Assembly: GCA_026826555.1 (NCBI GenBank)
Contig: JAKSZT010054324.1
Coordinates: 248,001-312,000, forward strand
Direction of reading: 5' to 3'
Origin: Tolypeutes matacus
Taxonomy: Eukaryota > Chordata > Mammalia > Cingulata > Chlamyphoridae
DNA: 64,000 nucleotides
Within the stretch, counting starts at the first letter, position 1; every line of letters begins with the position of its first letter. Under the pieces are notes generated by a model. It saw only the letters and a list, made by a program, of their open reading frames with translations, was not told the DNA's origin and did no database searches. Made by a program: the position numbers and the translations under genes. Below, one piece after another: positions 1 through 11,790 of this stretch.

Positions 1-1278
1 CACTGGACCTGCATGAAATTGACCTTGCTTGGGTGAGTCCATGGACGCCCTTAGAAGTTGCTTATGACGATAAAATGGCAATTCTTGAAATCCTTTGGAA
101 CTCATTGCTCTGGAAAAATGAACAGTACTGTTGTTCATCCCAATTCAGAGTGGGTCATGACAGACTTTGGTTGTGAGTGAATGCATATAACCCATAAGAC
201 TGTTATAGGGTCAAAAGAGTTTGAATAATTCACTTTTTTTTTTACAGATATGGAAAGATAGTTCCAAATCTAAGTCCACAAGTGTCCTGGCATGATGTGG
301 AAGACTTCACTTCCCCTATCATCCAGCTCTCTTAGATATTTTGCGTGCCTCATTCCCAGGAATCACTGTGGAAAAGATAATGAATTTCCTGTCATTACTT
401 AGAACAAATGGGGATTTACAAATTAGACACATGCGCCCAAGTTGGGCAGAGGAGAGAAAAATCTATAAGGCCTGGTGCCTCATTAACTGCATACTTTTAA
501 TAATTTAGCAGATCTGACTCAACAAACAGGAGCAATCTCAAGGTAAATAGAGGCTTATAACAGTCACTGGACTGTGAAGCTGAGCTCATTTTAACAAGGA
601 TGATTCTCATATAAAGACGCTTGCATTGTTACAAAGATAGTTTGTGGCAGATTGATAACATTAATGGTTCCAATATTTCACTTCTTCCTATTTAGTTCCT
701 CTTGCCATGTAACTTTGTAGACTTCTTCTTCTCTGGCTCTATTAAGCCATGAGACTCTTTTGCCCAAAGGAAGAATTCTAAATGTGATATAAGAAGTTTA
801 AAAGCTTTCCCACATACCCATTTGCTGTTTTTTATCTTTTTCATCTCTAAGAGATTTCCAAGCTTGGCTGCTGAAAGAAGAGAAACACATGGTCTCCATT
901 GTCCCAGATGACAACAGCCAAGCACCAGACATGAAGTGAGCCCAACCATGACCACAGAAGTTACCCAGCCAAGCCCAGGTAAATAGTCTACCTGAAGCTT
1001 CATGAGCTACACAAAAGCTTATCATTTTATGCACTGAGTTTGGGCTGATTTGTTAAGCAGTATTGTGTGTAGAGTATTATATGTGTGAAGTCTTTTAAAA
1101 TGGGAATGTTGGCCATTATGCATGCAGACTACACTTAGACAAAATGTGTGATGTTGTGGGTGATTGTAGGATTTTCTATTTTTCTGCTTTTAAGTTTCTC
1201 CTTATACAGATTTATTTATATCTGTACTCATATGGTACAGCTTGTGTGGCCTTACCTCTCCATTTGACCACATTTGAT
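1..1278. other. Unassigned AT-rich sequence
   Basis: No gene, splice-flanked conserved frame or recognisable repeat was found here. The two overlapping minus-strand open frames around 692-1034 lack any family resemblance and read as chance frames. Ancient repeat relics beyond reading by eye may be present. Confidence 0.5.
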
Positions 1279-1320
1279 TGTGTGTGTGTGTGTATGTGTG
1301 TGTGAGAGTGAGTGGTGAGC

Positions 1321-1363
<43 letters not shown>
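1279..1363. repeat. Compound microsatellite (TG)n then (GA)n
   Basis: A (TG) run with one interruption at 1279-1304 is followed, after a short spacer, by about 18 uninterrupted GA units (1326-1362). The long pure GA run suggests it is polymorphic in length. Confidence 0.95.
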
Positions 1364-1367
<4 letters not shown>

Positions 1368-1550
1368 AATATAGTCAATGTTCTTTATAGAAAATTAGGT
1401 CAATAGCAAAGAATTTTAGAAACAACAAATTTCATACCTTTCAGCTCAACACCAAGAGAAAATGTATGTTTTCTTGGGTTTCATCCTTGTCTATTTTATG
1501 CAGAGATGAAAAAAGATAAATGAAAGGTTTTATTAGTCTTTGTTTTAAAG

Positions 1551-1625
1551 TATTTATTTGCTTATTCAAGAAATATTTATTGTGAGTCCATCATATGCAG
1601 AGCACTGCTGGAGGTACCACCTTTG
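1551..1625 (-). mobile_element. LINE-2 3' end fragment (minus)
   Basis: The sequence reads as the reverse complement of the L2 3' terminus: TTATTCAAGAAATATTTATT followed by a GAGTCC..TATGCAGAGCACTG..GGAGGTACC string. This corresponds to the usual 'cattcaacaaatatttattgag..cctactatgtgccaggcactg' pattern. It is short and diverged. Confidence 0.6.
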
Positions 1626-2070
1626 GATGAAACTGTATACATAGCTTTATATCACAAGTTTTTGCTTAATATGATTTCATAGGCAGTTTCCAAATTTTAA
1701 ATTATTTTATATAAATATTCTTTTCAAGTTTACATCATATATCTGTGGCCCAGTAACTGTGGGTCATTTATATTTAATTTATATAAGTACCAGAAACATA
1801 CATTTATAATATGCTATCAATACTTATGATTTTGTAGGTCAGACTATTTCATTCCTAGTAGAACTGGCCAGACTGGTCATTTTCTTAGATCAGTCTCAAG
1901 GGCACAAGCTGTTTTATTGTTTTACCTAAAGCAACCATGACTGAATCCAAGATGAAATAATTAGAGAACATTTGTATTCAATGTAGAAGAGCCACAAATA
2001 ATATTCCAGCCCAAAGGATTCCAAAGAGCAAGTCTGAACTTTAGAACACAAGGGGAGCAAGGCCAGGGTT
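1626..2070. other. Unassigned AT-rich sequence
   Basis: No coding frame or recognisable repeat seen. Confidence 0.4.
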
Positions 2071-2176
2071 AAAATGAAGAGTGTTGATTATGTATGTTTA
2101 TGTATGAATGATATACTTCAATAAAATTTAAAAACAACAACAACTAAACAAAAAAAAAAAAAATGAAGAGTGTTGA
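2071..2176 (+). mobile_element. 72-bp micro-retroposon with 17-bp TSD
   Basis: The 17-bp direct repeat aaaatgaagagtgttga occurs at 2071-2087 and 2160-2176. Between the copies is only about 72 bp, ending in an A-rich tail. The insert (tatgtttatgtatgaatga then tatacttcaataaa) matches the extreme 3' end of the composite retroposons at 22,320-23,401 and 44,116-45,068. It is therefore an almost completely 5'-truncated copy of that element, or of an L1 sharing the same 3' end, inserted by target-primed reverse transcription. Confidence 0.85.
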
Positions 2177-4649
2177 ACTAAAGGTTCCTTCCAGATATTA
2201 AGTATTTTTTTCTATCTCTGCTTTGATAAGAATCAGGTCAAAAACTTGTCTGTACTCACCAGAGAAAGTACCACCGATATATTATTAGACTTCTCTCTTC
2301 TTCCTTTTGAAACTGAATAAAATTAGACTAAGCTGTTTTCCACTTCTATTTTGGTGACAGCCAGTTGATAAATTTATATCTGTTTATAATGACTGATTAT
2401 AGCATTTACAGTTGAATAGGGACTCCTGGATATTACTTGGACTAAAATAATTAATGTGTACTGAGGAGTTCCCTGGCAAAGGGAAGCAGATAAAAGATAA
2501 ATCAACCTCACAATATCTCCTGGTACTAAGACTAGTTTTCCTACTTGGATACAGAAAATTTGATTGACATAATAGTCATTTCAATCACAAAATAGCTATA
2601 AGCTATTTTGCGTTCCTGCTCATTCATGTAACAGTTTATCTGTGGCATTTGCAACAAACAGAGTTCTTGAACATGTATTTCCTTATAATCACAGAGAAGA
2701 TTGCAATTGGATTTTGATAATCAGTGGTTAACAAAAACTATTACAAATCATTTAAGGTATACTTTACTTACTTTTTTTTGTTTGGTTTTTGCATTCCGTT
2801 TCCTCTTTTCTTCTGTATTTTCATTGGAAAGGGATTGAAGGGAAAATTAATGTCATATTTCTGATAGTTTACCTTTATTGACATTATAAATCTTGCTGCC
2901 AGCCTGACAGTAATCCTCCTTAGCATGATGATTCAAAGTATTGCTTGGAACTACAATAAATTGCAGCAAGAATTTAAACTAAAAGACTAGCCTAGAAATT
3001 TGTTTTTCTAAACGAATGAGAACATTTTGAAACATGAATAATAATGTGCTAAAGTCTGAGCAAAATATAAGGGATAAAGTTGGCCCATAATATTATGAAA
3101 AAGAACAAGGTCAGTTATGTGAATTAACAAGGTAGAGATTTATGATGAAACATTAAACTTGGCAGGCAAATAGACTAGCTGGAATCTTTGATGGTCAAAG
3201 GCATCACTAGTAGGGACTAATTCAAAACTGAAGGTCTTAGTTACTGAATTATTGAGTCTAAATCAATTCTGTACATACTAATGTGTCATACTGTGAAATT
3301 ACTTTTCTAAAGTTATTGGAAGCAAGTTTTTCTATGCTCTTTTAAAATTTAAACATAGCCTCCAGAAAAAGAAAATGAAGAATATATTTCAAGCTTAACC
3401 CTTTGCCTAAGACATATCTGGAAATCATAATTCTAAATGGTTAGGGACCATTGAAACTAAACACAAATAATTTACAGTATATTAGTTCAAAATATTCCAA
3501 GGTGAAAAAATATTTCTTAAACTGCACTTGATTTTATTCATTTGGCAATATTTGTAAGTTAGCCAGAGAAAAAAATACCCATATCAAGCAGAGTAACAAA
3601 CAGTAAATGCATACTAAGGATCTTTGGAATTGAATTAAATTGATTTGTCTTTAAAGATATCTGAGACTGAATAAGAACAATATGTAGTGGCTTTCATCAT
3701 TAGAATGTACAGATGTCTCTTATATTAAATATTTCTCATTCTGGAATCCTTTCACTATAATAGATTAAATATAACAATAAAACATATTGTTAAAGATACT
3801 TTAAAACATATTTAGGCTTTAATGTTAAATATACCTCTATATAGGAATATTATGAATATGTTTTTTATATAAACCACCAAATACAACATTTTTCCCAACA
3901 GAACACAAGAAATGATTTAATGTTAGAAAATTACATAATCATTACACATTATCTAAATATCAAGAAATTGGCTTCAAACAGGATTTTATTTGAGCTGAGG
4001 CTCAATAAGTAATTTTAAAGTATTACTTAAAATATACATAGTAGCAAAGTGGAAAAATTCAATAATTTTCACTCTCTTGACTAAAAAGTACAATAATTAC
4101 ATATTAAATGTATAGAATAAGAAATAGAAAGCATCCAAAATTCTAATAACTAGGTTAACAATGCACTGTGAATCTTGATATTTGCAAACTTGCCTTAAGT
4201 TGGCATCTTTTCTATAAAGCACATCATTGATTCACTATGCATTCCAAAGTTATTTAATTCAGAAATTTTTAAAATTTAAGAAGTCATTCATCTCAAATGT
4301 ATGATCTGATATATTGAAAGAAGAACATATAGCAAAAAACAGTATTCTATTTATATTTATATTGGAGAGATTACCTGAATCTTCTCTATATTTAGGTATT
4401 TTCCATGAGCATAGAATGAATTGCCCATTCAATGTTTATTCTAGGAACACTGTTTCTGATAGTTTTATTCTACATGCAAAAAATTTGTTAATCAATTATT
4501 TCAATCAGTATGCCAATGAAAACTCAACTAGCATCAAATTAAACTATGAGAGTTCACATGAACTACTTTTATATACTTTTCTTTAAGAAATCACTCTCTC
4601 TGTACTCATATAAATGATCCAGAGATGATGTTTCCAATAACTAGAACTC
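2177..4649. other. Unassigned AT-rich sequence
   Basis: About 2.5 kb of AT-rich DNA. The 90-codon plus-strand frame at 4314-4586 has no recognisable domain and lies in sequence with no coding character; I treat it as chance. No repeat was identified with confidence. Confidence 0.4.
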
Positions 4650-5108
4650 AACTCTTCTATTGTTATTTTTCCTATCCTTCCTGACCTTCTCATTTTCACT
4701 ACACCCTAGGCTTTCTCAGTACCATTAAACTACATAATCTTAATTTCAAATATGCCATGTTCCAAATACTACTTTTTATGTTTCCTGCTCACTGTCTCAA
4801 CTCCAACAATCCTCAAAACCTTCTAGGACATTGACCTTGATTGAACCACTTTTTCCTGTCTTTCTCCCTGTCACAGCTTCACTTCTCTCTTTCCTCAGTC
4901 TGAATTTCATGATCAATCATTATCATTACTGCATTCATACTTTCCCCATCCCCTTTTTCTACAATCATTTAATTATAGGCTCTTAAAACACAACCCTATT
5001 TAAATGCAATGTTGCTTACCCCTGTGCAACTCATGTGTCTGGAATGTAACAAAACTGCATACTTCAAACTTTTCTGAATGGTCTACTTTAAATTCATGAC
5101 TCATTAAC
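4650..5108 (+). mobile_element. LINE-2, upstream part (plus)
   Basis: Pyrimidine-rich sequence directly upstream of an LTR insertion, after which clear L2 sequence resumes at 5581. Its composition and continuity fit an L2 body, but I recognise individual L2 phrases less clearly here than downstream. Confidence 0.45.
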
Positions 5109-5580
5109 TGTTGGAGGATATGATGTTGAATCATGTCTTCCACCAAAAGCAAGTTCAGGTCCCAATCCCTGGTCCTGCAGATATGATCCCATTTGTAAAT
5201 AGAACTCTTGAAGTTATTATTAGTTACGGTGTGCCCAAACTGAATGAGGGTGGTCCTTCATCCAATATGTCTAAAGTCTTCGTAAACAAAAGGAATTGAC
5301 CCAGAAAAAGACACAGGAATCAGCCAGAAGCTGGAAACCAATGGAACTTTAAAGAGGAAGAAGATATTGCCATGTGCATTGCTATGTAACAATAAAGTCA
5401 AAGATCAAAGTTTGCTGACAGACCCATCCAGAAAACCACAGTCTTTAGGGAGAAATCACTGGCTTGCTGACAACTTAATTTTGGATTTCTCCTAGCCTTA
5501 AAATCGTGAAGCAAAAAATTCCTGTTATTTAAGCCAAACCATTGTATGACATTTATTTTAGCAGCTGAGGATCTAAAACA
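5109..5580 (+). mobile_element. MaLR-type solo LTR (plus)
   Basis: Starts TGTTGGAGGATATGATGTTG and ends ..GGATCTAAAACA (TG..CA). It carries the features shared by the other MaLR LTRs in the window: a block like 'tcctagccttaaaatcgtgaagcaa', then 'cctgttatttaagccaaacc' and 'atttattttagcagctgagg' near the 3' end. These resemble the THE1/MST 3' end around the polyadenylation site. It interrupts the LINE-2. No clean 5-bp TSD remains, so it is old. The short plus-strand frame inside (5111-5299) is not a gene. Confidence 0.75.
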
Positions 5581-6185
5581 CTAGCCACAAGTGGACCCAC
5601 AATGCTTCTATGCAATCATTCTATATATCCGTTGTCTATGTACTCTCCCACTCTCCTCATTGACTGTTATATACATTCTGTCTCTTCAAACCTCAAGCAC
5701 CAACTGCGCTCTCAAGTTCAGCCAATGGTTCTATTTTACCAGTAAGTAAAAGCAGTAAGAAAATTTGTCCAGGTTTCCACCACCACATTCATCTATTACC
5801 TTCACCTATGCCTGTCAACTACCTCTGTTTTTGCTACTATGGGTAAATAGTCAGTGTCTTTAGCTAGGTATATTCTGCTTATGAAATAGATCTTATGTCT
5901 CCTGACAAGTCAAGAATTTGGCAAGAGACTTACATTTCATCTTGAAACCTCTTTTCTAACATACTTCACATTCAGTCCTTCAGTGAATCTTGTTTGCTCT
6001 ATCTTGGCATTATATCTAGAATCTGACCAGTTTCCACTAACAGGTTACCACCACACTGGTCCACCCATTATCTTCTTTTGAATGTATAATTACAATGGTT
6101 TACTAACTCGACTATCTGCTTTTTTCTGCTTCTGCTCTAGGCCTCTTTTAGCCTATTATTAAAAATGCAACTGTATACATATATT
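5581..6185 (+). mobile_element. LINE-2, middle part (plus)
   Basis: Typical L2 phrases are readable: 'tcttcaaacctcaagcacca', 'tctcaagttcagccaatgg', 'gctactatgggtaaa', and 'tagaatctgacc' followed by the 'ccaccacactggtccaccc' block. It continues into the 3' part after an LTR-like interruption. Frames are broken throughout, so it is a fossil L2 copy. Confidence 0.8.
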
Positions 6186-6899
6186 GAATTTTAATTCAGA
6201 TAATATTGCTGGTATAATTCACTGTCTACTTAGGAGACAAAAACCACATAGTAATTGGAACAGGAAAATTTTAATGTAAAGAATTATTAACTATTTCATA
6301 AAATTATAGTAATGAGGGACTTACAAAAAAGAAATACAGATAATTCTGTGCAGGAATAGCAGACATACAAAGCAGCCACTTTATCTCATAGGTCTGAGAT
6401 AAAGCAGTCAAGGGAGAACAATCACCACCCAACCCCCACCTCAGATTTGAAAATCAGACTTTGTTGGACAGGGCATAGCCATGCCTCAGTGCATGTTGGA
6501 GAAGTTGCTGAGGTGCTGCACTGGCAGAACTTGCAGAGATGCTTTGCCTGGTTATCCTGTTAGCCACCATAAACCGCAGAGCTGAGGACTAGAGAAGTTG
6601 CACTTGTAATAGTAACTGGGCACTGGAAAACTGCTCACACACTGCAGGAGCTGGGTGATGGAGAAACCACATGTACTACAGGGCTATGGTGCCAGAGAAG
6701 TCATTTCCACTGAAGAAGAGAGACCAGGAAGCACCAAATGCCAGATTCTTCCAGCATTCCTTCAGTGCCCTAGTGACAAATCTTATCATCATATCAGTTG
6801 TCAAAGGGAACATTTAGAGGGCCCTCTTCAGTTACCACAGAGCAGGAAATGAAGGCCGAATTTGGGAGCTGAGAGGCAATAAAATGGTAATTGGCTCAT
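6186..6899. mobile_element. Ancient LTR-like insertion in LINE-2
   Basis: L2 sequence stops near 6185 and resumes near 6900 at the expected next L2 position, so about 0.7 kb was inserted. The block near the right edge (gagcaggaaatgaaggccg ... gagctgagaggcaataaaat) resembles the 3' part of old MaLR/ERV-L LTRs. The exact family, strand and ends are not certain. Confidence 0.45.
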
Positions 6900-7520
6900 C
6901 ATTCTTTTTGGTCATATTTTCCCAGTGACTTCTCATCTCCCTCAGAATAAACACCAAGGTAAATTAGTTTAACCGATAAGGCCTTATGTGTTCTGTCTTC
7001 TCCGTTAACCCTCTGAACTCATCTCTTACTACTCTCTTCCTCTCTCATGTTCCTCCAAAAACACAGACTTTCTTATTTTACCTCTAATAGGACAGAGATA
7101 CTTTGTCTCAGGGGATTGTTGTATCTCCTGTGCCCTCTACCTGGAATGTTCCTCACTCAAATTTCTACATGATTTATGTTTTCACTTTTTTTCAGGTCTT
7201 TACTTAAGAGTTACATTCTCAGTAAACCTTTCCTAATAAGTCTATCTAAATTTCCAAACCCCTCACCCTGTTACATCTGATACATAAAACGTCCCTGAGG
7301 TTCTTCCTTGCTTTGACATTATCCTTAGCACTCATCACAAGTTAACACACTGTATTTGTCATTGCCTTTTTATCATTTCTATTTCCCCAACAGAAATGTA
7401 AGCTCTGTGGTGTTAGGAATTTATGTCTATTTTCTGTTTTCATTATTTCATCCCTAACACCTAGAAAAACACATGGAACATAGGCATTCAATAAATACTA
7501 CTTAATAAATGAATGAAAAA
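6900..7520 (+). mobile_element. LINE-2 3' end (plus)
   Basis: Very recognisable L2 3' region: 'cttctcatctccctcagaat', a 'tacctggaatgttcctcac' block, 'ttcaggtctttacttaagag', 'gaaatgtaagctctgtgg', and the terminal 'ggcattcaataaatac..aatgaatgaa'. It forms one element with the L2 pieces at 4650-6185. L2 was active before the eutherian radiation, which gives a minimum age for this locus. Confidence 0.92.
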
Positions 7521-7829
7521 AATACCTGATTAGTGATTTTTCCTCCTTCACCTCACCCCAGTCTTATTACATGAGATTAAATATGTCTTCAGAGCCAATT
7601 ATTTCTGGATGTGTGCACTTATTTTCTAATAGGGCCACATGTTGTTTTTGTAAATTTTCCTCAATAAGCATGTAAGCCCTAAGGAAAATAGGATGTTATT
7701 GAAATAAGAACACATCTCAAATATGCTTATGCTCTACCTTATGCTACACAGTATCACAGCAGTTATCCAAAAATATCAATAAATCTCTAAAAACTTGTAA
7801 TTAGTAAATGACTGAAATAACTGTTTGCA

Positions 7830-8040
7830 TTCATACCTAACTCCAAAAATCATGCATTTAACCCAATGCTGTCCTTCCTTGGAGTTATTTGCTTAATGTC
7901 CCTTTTCACTGTCATGTTTAAACTCCATGAAGGGATTAACTGTATATGTCTTCATTATGACTTTCCCTGCGATACTTAACCCTTGGCCTGATACATATAT
8001 GTTCACAGTGTATTTGCTAAAAATACAAATGAGTGAACGG
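7830..8040 (+). mobile_element. Second LINE-2 3' end, diverged
   Basis: Contains 'aactccatgaagggatt', 'cttggcctgatacatatatg' and 'gtatttgctaaaaatacaa', in the order expected of the L2 terminus (ctccatgagggcaggga, gcctggcacatag, caataaatatttgttgaa). It is much more diverged than the copy ending at 7520. Confidence 0.5.
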
Positions 8041-8194
8041 CTAAGATTTTATCACCTATTGTGACTGTTTCAAACTGTTATTACAAGCCCAGTACTCATG
8101 AATTATGCTTAGGTAGTATGGGGAATTAAACACTTAGAGTTCATGCTTCTGTGCTCCACTTGAGTCCCATTTACTGAACTGCTGTACTCATCTT

Positions 8195-8670
8195 TGGATA
8201 ATTCTGATGTTTGCTGATAACAGCTCACACCTTCACCCATCCCTTGAGTAGAGCAACAAATAACCAGTGACAAGTTAATTTAATGGACTTCTATTCAGAA
8301 AAGAGCAATGATTCATCTAAATTAGGATTGCCCTGTATTCCATATTTGAGTTTGCCTTTATTTCCTACAGGGCCTGAGCCAGCATACCTATCCAAGAACA
8401 CTTTGAGTATCTTTTTTGCAGACATGCGATGCTGCATAAGAACACCTTGGAGCAAAGGGTTAATTTTATACCAAAAGTGTTGAACATATAATAATAAAAT
8501 CCACTCTTACTAATACAAAAAAAGTTGTTGGCCTGAGAAAGCTTTGGAACAACATCTTGAAGATGTAACTGAGGTGCCTGCCTGAAATGATACTCATTCA
8601 GGAAGAGGCACTGTCCTTCAGGATTCTGTATATATCTCAAACCATTGACTGTTATATGGTTCTGTGTCTC
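8195..8670 (+). mobile_element. ERV-L internal (pol-end) fragment
   Basis: Old ERV-L-like internal sequence immediately upstream of an ERV-L-type LTR on the same strand. Recognisable phrases include 'tttgctgataacagctcac', 'gacttctattcagaaaagag', 'cagggcctgagccagca' and 'ccattgactgttatatgg', which occur in the 3' part of the pol region of ERV-L copies in mammals. Frames are interrupted and only the last 0.5 kb survives, so there is no coding capacity. The identification is from memory of the family and is an inference. Confidence 0.6.
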
Positions 8671-9365
8671 TGTGTAGTAAAGAATTTAACCGTGCTCAAA
8701 GAGAGGTCTGGCCTTTGCCTTTGGATTCTAAGAGGTAATCTCTAATCCCTTGGAATATCATGCTATCTAAGAGTGCCTTTGTTTACTTGGGAAATTTTAG
8801 AAATACTAGATAATCTAACAAAGTGATTTAGGGTCTGTGCTTTGGGTCATGCAGAAACAGCTTTGCCTCCAGAGACTGAATTCAGCCACATACATGGCCA
8901 AAACAGTTTATGTGACCAAGCTTCAATAAAAACTCTGAGCACCAAGGCACTGGTGATCTTCACTCATTGGCAATAATCTGTGTGTATTGTCACAATTACT
9001 TGCCTGAAAGTTAGCACTGCTTGCAACTCCACTAGGAGAGGACAGTAGAAGATCTGCACATGGAAATTTCCTGAGCCCTGTCCCATGCATTCTTCCCTTG
9101 ACTGATACCAATCTGTATTCTCTCACTGTAATGAACCATAACCATGAGTAGAATAGTGAGTTCTGTGAATTCTTCTAGTGAATTATCAAATCTGAAGTTG
9201 GTGTTGCATGCTCCCAAATTTGCTGTTGGTACCAGAAGTGAGGGTGGTCCTGGAAACTGTTCCCTTAACTTTGCAGTCATCAAGAGTTAAAACTTATGAT
9301 TCTGAGAGCTAAGGAACTGAAATACTAGTGACCTCACTCACCATTAGTCCTGAGTGTCCAACTGA
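8671..9365 (+). mobile_element. ERV-L-type 3' LTR (plus)
   Basis: Begins TGTGTAGTAAAGAATTTAAC, followed by 'gagaggtctggcctttgcc' and 'ctaagaggtaatctctaa'. Later come 'cttcaataaaaactctgagc' (AATAAA signal), 'gagttctgtgaattcttcta' and 'gtgaattatcaaatctgaag'. This is the characteristic order in old ERV-L-class LTRs. It directly follows ERV-L internal sequence, so it is probably the 3' LTR of a 5'-truncated provirus. The right boundary is approximate. Confidence 0.72.
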
Positions 9366-10486
9366 GGAATTATGCTTCTTGTCCACTCATTTTGTCCAGA
9401 TCCTGTGGATCCTGGTTGCTAGAGAGACGTACTTCCACCAGGTGACACATTAAATGACCACATTAAAAGTTACTATTGCCTTCCAGCAATTTTGGGCTTT
9501 TTGTGCCTCTAGCCTAGCAGGCACAGAAAGGAGGTACCCCACTGGTATAACTGAGGAAGGAAGGAATATTTTTGTCACTCAAGTTAATACACTGAGATAG
9601 CTCTTAGTATTCCTATGCCCAGATTTACCTGTAAATGGGTAATTATAGCAACCATTTTCTCATAAGAGATTTTTAGTCAGAGGTTCAGATACCTAGAAAC
9701 TGATTCCACAAGACTATGAGTAGAAGTGATAATAAAGGCAAATGGGAATCTAGAATGGGTAGAGCAAGCATGAGATGATGAATATCTGGAGTGAGAAAGT
9801 CATTCTGTTTGGCTCAAGACTTTCCTAATTTTAGCACAGAAAGTCCCACCTCTTGAACTCCCTTAGTTCTGGTAATCTGGGATGATTAGTCACTACCAGT
9901 TATGGTTAAACTAAAGCATTGGGGGTTCTAGTTAGTTCCAGTGATTTTCCCCTTTTAAGTTCCTCAGAAAGTGTGATCCACCAAAATCCTGGAAAAGCTG
10001 TGACTAAATAGAATAAAGTTAATATAAGAAGCCAGGCAACTAAAAATTTAAGTGAGGGAAGGATGAATAATGAATTAACAATATAATTGAAAGTTCCTGA
10101 AAATTGCCATTCAAGTTAGTGATTAACTGTTTATAATTATATTGTGATACTTCATATCTTATAATGACAAATTAATGTTGAAACAACTGTTCTGCACTCC
10201 TTGATGATATCAATCTGAGGCTCTTTGACTGCTTTAATTGAATAGGCCATTATATCGATAAAATTATTTATTTTATGAATTATTTCAGTTGATTGAATGG
10301 ATAAATTATCAGTGTCATATTTTGAAGAACTTCTCTAAATGTTGCCTCCTACTTGTACTGGTTTTCATAATTTGTAGTCATACATTTTTCCTGGAAACAT
10401 CAACCTGCAGTTCATGTTATTGGCAAGAATCCCAGGAGAAGATAAAAAAACAGTAATCAAATACAAATAAATAGCTTTATATGATT
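9366..10486. other. Unassigned AT-rich sequence
   Basis: No coding frame or recognisable repeat seen. Confidence 0.4.
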
Positions 10487-10487
10487 A

Positions 10488-10521
<34 letters not shown>

Positions 10522-10535
10522 TGTATATGTGTATT
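10487..10535. repeat. (AT)n / (TATG)n microsatellite
   Basis: About 12 AT units followed by TATG-type units. Confidence 0.9.
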
Positions 10536-11679
10536 AGAGAGGAAGCCTACTTTTATAATATTGATATTTTAAAAATAGAATAGAAACTGATAACGTGAAT
10601 CCTAAACTAATAATTTACCTTATATTTACATGACAAATTTTTTATTCAGTTATGACTATCAAAAATTTGTGTTCATATATATAATACAGATAAAGAAACA
10701 AACACATAAATATAGCATAATCTACTAAATATGACTGTAGATTCAGATTTGTAAAGTGGGATGATTATTTTATTTATATGGTTGAAAAAGAAAGGTTTTC
10801 TTAGAAAGATATTCACAATTTAATTTCTTCTAATACATAAATTATAAAAGAAAAATGTTTTATGAACTTTAGGATCTCACAGCTTTATTGAGTAGGTCGT
10901 GAAACCGGTAGCATCCCATTTAGAATGTAGAAGGGAGCTCTGCCAAGGACTGGAAAGAGGAATCTCATAAGGCAAATGGAAAAAAGTGTGGAAATCATCT
11001 GATTGGCTGACATTTTGTTTTCATTTTACATATGGGTGTCTTATAGAAGCAAATAGCTGTTAATTATATATATAAGTATGCTTATCCATTCTAATAAGCT
11101 ATTTCTACTGGACAGAATCTAGTTTTATCATCAGGTGTTGCTTATCAGCAACCCTGCTGGTCCATTTTTCTCAGGAAACCTCTGCAGGTCAATTGTTTTT
11201 GTCTGCTGGAAAAACCCTCCTTGGAAATGGTTCTTCTCTAGGCAATGCCCATTACAGGTGGCCATTTTATTTTACTTAAGACAACACCCAATATTAGGTG
11301 CCAAATCCATTCTTTAAAAATTATGAAGATACCCATTTATGAAGATGGTATTACTGAAGTTAGTAAAATGAACTCTCCCAAAATAGCCAAATCAGTGTAT
11401 TTTTTTTTCACCAAAATTAAATTTTTTTCCAAGATCAAAGAGAGCCTTACTCTTTTGTACAATGCATACTAGATGTATCACTTCTTTAATTCAACACAGA
11501 AGTTCAACTATTATAGATCTTACATTTTCCCTTATAATTTCTGTACTTTATGTGGACTCAAATTACTTACATTTTTGCTTGTGTTTTTCTTGCATTGTGT
11601 TCCTTTGGTAAATTCTCCCCTAACACATATTTCCCATTTGGCCCTCTGTGCTACTGGATAAAGACATGCAATTCTTTTT
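10536..11679. other. Unassigned sequence
   Basis: No gene seen. Four short plus-strand frames in 11,135-11,780 overlap each other in different registers and show no domain. The 10,880-11,270 stretch has a higher-GC, repeat-like texture, but I could not assign it to a family. Confidence 0.4.
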
Positions 11680-11790
11680 TAAATATGTATTTTTATTACA
11701 GAAGTTGTGAACTTACAAAACAATCATGTACATGTGTGGAATTCCCATACAACACCCCTTTACCATCAGCGTATTTTTAAGGTAATAATC
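11680..11790 (-). mobile_element. LINE-1 3' UTR fragment (minus)
   Basis: The phrase 'tattacagaagttgtgaac' followed by 'acaaaacaatcatgtaca' and 'ggaattcccatacaacaccc' is the reverse complement of the older L1 3' UTR, also present at 48,026-48,080. Confidence 0.65.

Noticed and set aside
8283..8640. 66- and 91-codon frames as host genes
   Set aside because: They fall in an ERV-L internal fragment immediately upstream of its LTR and are interrupted.
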